This document shows positions 63,280-64,000 of a stretch of DNA of 64,000 bases, one piece after another. Numbering within the stretch: the stretch's first letter is position 1; every line of letters starts with the position of its first letter. The notes beneath the pieces were generated by a model. It had not been told where the DNA came from. It did no database searches and was given only the letters and a program-made list of their open reading frames with translations. The DNA comes from Jeotgalicoccus halotolerans (GTDB taxonomy: Bacteria > Bacillota > Bacilli > Staphylococcales > Salinicoccaceae). Position numbers and translations under genes: made by a program. The DNA lies in assembly GCF_003387165.1 (NCBI RefSeq), contig NZ_QUMW01000009.1, positions 124,001-188,000 on the forward strand, given 5' to 3'.

Positions 63280-64000
63280 ATGATACCGTACAAGCATGAA
63301 CCATTTACAGATTTCTCGTTAGACGAGAACAAAGAAGCATTAAACAAGGGGTTTGAAACAATTAAAAAAGATTTTGGATCGGATTATCCGTTGATCATTA
63401 ACGGTGAACGCATCTTTACTGATAAAAAACTGGAATCATATAACCCGGCTAAAAAATCAGAAATCATCGGCAACATGTCACAGGCTGGTGAAAAAGAAGC
63501 ACTGCAGGCAATGGAGGCTGCTAAAGAAACATTTAAAGAATGGAGAAAATCTTCATTTGAATTCCGTTCTGATGTATTGTTCAAAGCAGCTGCAATTGTA
63601 CGTAAAAGAAAATTCGAATTTACAGCAGTGCTTGTAAAAGAAGCCGGAAAACCATGGAAAGAAGCGGACGCAGATACTGCAGAAGCAATTGATTTCCTTG
63701 AATATTATGCAAGACAAAACCTTGAATTAAAAGACGGACGCAAAGTTGAATCACGTCCGGGTGAATTCAATAGATTTGATTACATTCCACTAGGCGTCGG
63801 CCTTGTTATTTCTCCATGGAACTTTGCGTTTGCAATCATGGCGGGTACGACATCGGCTGCGCTTGTAACAGGGAATACAGTATTACTAAAACCATCATCT
63901 AAAGCGTCGGTAATTGCTTACAAATTTATCGAAGTGCTCGAAGAAGCAGGTCTGCCTAAAGGCGTGGTCAACTTCATTCCAGGTTCAAGCCGTGAAATCG
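63280..64000 (+). CDS. 1-pyrroline-5-carboxylate dehydrogenase, 3' end outside the window
   Basis: ALDH-family enzyme oxidising P5C to glutamate, second step of proline breakdown. The 240 residues present include [69 protein letters not shown] (NAD site) and [13 protein letters not shown]. The catalytic Cys lies beyond the window end. ATG 63280 follows AAAGGAGA at 63263-63270. Pairs functionally with the proline dehydrogenase at 8505-9491. Confidence 0.92.
   Translation, partial: MIPYKHEPFTDFSLDENKEALNKGFETIKKDFGSDYPLIINGERIFTDKKLESYNPAKKSEIIGNMSQAGEKEALQAMEAAKETFKEWRKSSFEFRSDVLFKAAAIVRKRKFEFTAVLVKEAGKPWKEADADTAEAIDFLEYYARQNLELKDGRKVESRPGEFNRFDYIPLGVGLVISPWNFAFAIMAGTTSAALVTGNTVLLKPSSKASVIAYKFIEVLEEAGLPKGVVNFIPGSSREI

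Overview
This window is an ordinary chromosomal stretch from a low-to-moderate GC Gram-positive coccus of the family Staphylococcaceae. A Jeotgalicoccus/Salinicoccus-like genus fits better than Staphylococcus itself. The basis is staphylococcal/bacillar gene order (leuS-murJ-rsuA-pepV-ytmP-trmB-patB-ytoP-ytpQ-ytpR-FtsK/SftA-murC-ytxG-ytxH-ccpA-acuCBA/acsA-fhs-tyrS), strong AGGAGG-type ribosome sites, T-box leaders, cre sites and a sigma-B type promoter. The genus call is inference. There are no rRNA or tRNA genes, transposases, integrases or CRISPR arrays.

Layout. 0-5.1 kb: butanediol dehydrogenase, a class M sirtuin with lipoate ligase, a carbamoylase-type M20 hydrolase, a PH-domain protein and a DUF1413 protein. 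5.2-10 kb: hexapeptide acyltransferase, a 21-codon mini-ORF with an operator-like palindrome, a sodium:solute symporter, then a minus-strand set of proline dehydrogenase plus two fluoride-channel subunits, and a gamma carbonic anhydrase. 10-17 kb: an alpha/beta hydrolase without its nucleophile, MnmM, an ABC exporter, Ogt, and leuS behind a Leu T-box. 17-25.7 kb: HI0933-like flavoprotein, MurJ/YtgP, RsuA, a sigma-B driven coiled-coil protein, a 41-bp tandem repeat, PepV, a possible ncRNA region, YtmP and TrmB. 25.7-36 kb: PatB, YtzB, YtoP, a PTS IIC-like protein, YtpQ, YtpR, a shortened FtsK/SftA homologue with destroyed ATPase motifs, MurC, YtxG/YtxH and autoregulated ccpA. 36-46.8 kb: acuABC divergent from acsA with several cre sites, Fhs, a class A PBP with a poly-Asp tail, and tyrS behind a Tyr T-box. 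47-64 kb: YjiH, M19 dipeptidase, a lipoprotein, MFS, DUF418, a BceRS-BceAB module, the preQ1-riboswitch-controlled queF and queuosine-precursor transporter, an esterase, GNAT, two M20D amidohydrolases and the start of pyrroline-5-carboxylate dehydrogenase.

How the genes fit together. CcpA probably controls its own gene, acsA/acuABC, the dipeptidase/yjiH pair and perhaps proline dehydrogenase, which links acetate and amino-acid use to carbon status. AcuA/AcuC would switch AcsA by lysine acetylation and deacetylation. Many genes serve peptide and amino-acid scavenging (PepV, YtoP, M19, M20D pair, PRODH, P5CDH). MurC, MurJ and the class A PBP serve the wall, and the Bce module serves antimicrobial-peptide defence.

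Most unusual items: the ATPase-dead FtsK/SftA homologue, three intergenic sites carrying tandem repeats of the same 41-bp period, a long nested hairpin behind leuS, a SirTM-LplA pair without the usual GcvH-L and macrodomain partners, and a Ser-to-Gly change at the nucleophile elbow of a conserved hydrolase. All motif and period statements come from reading the sequence. No database search was possible.
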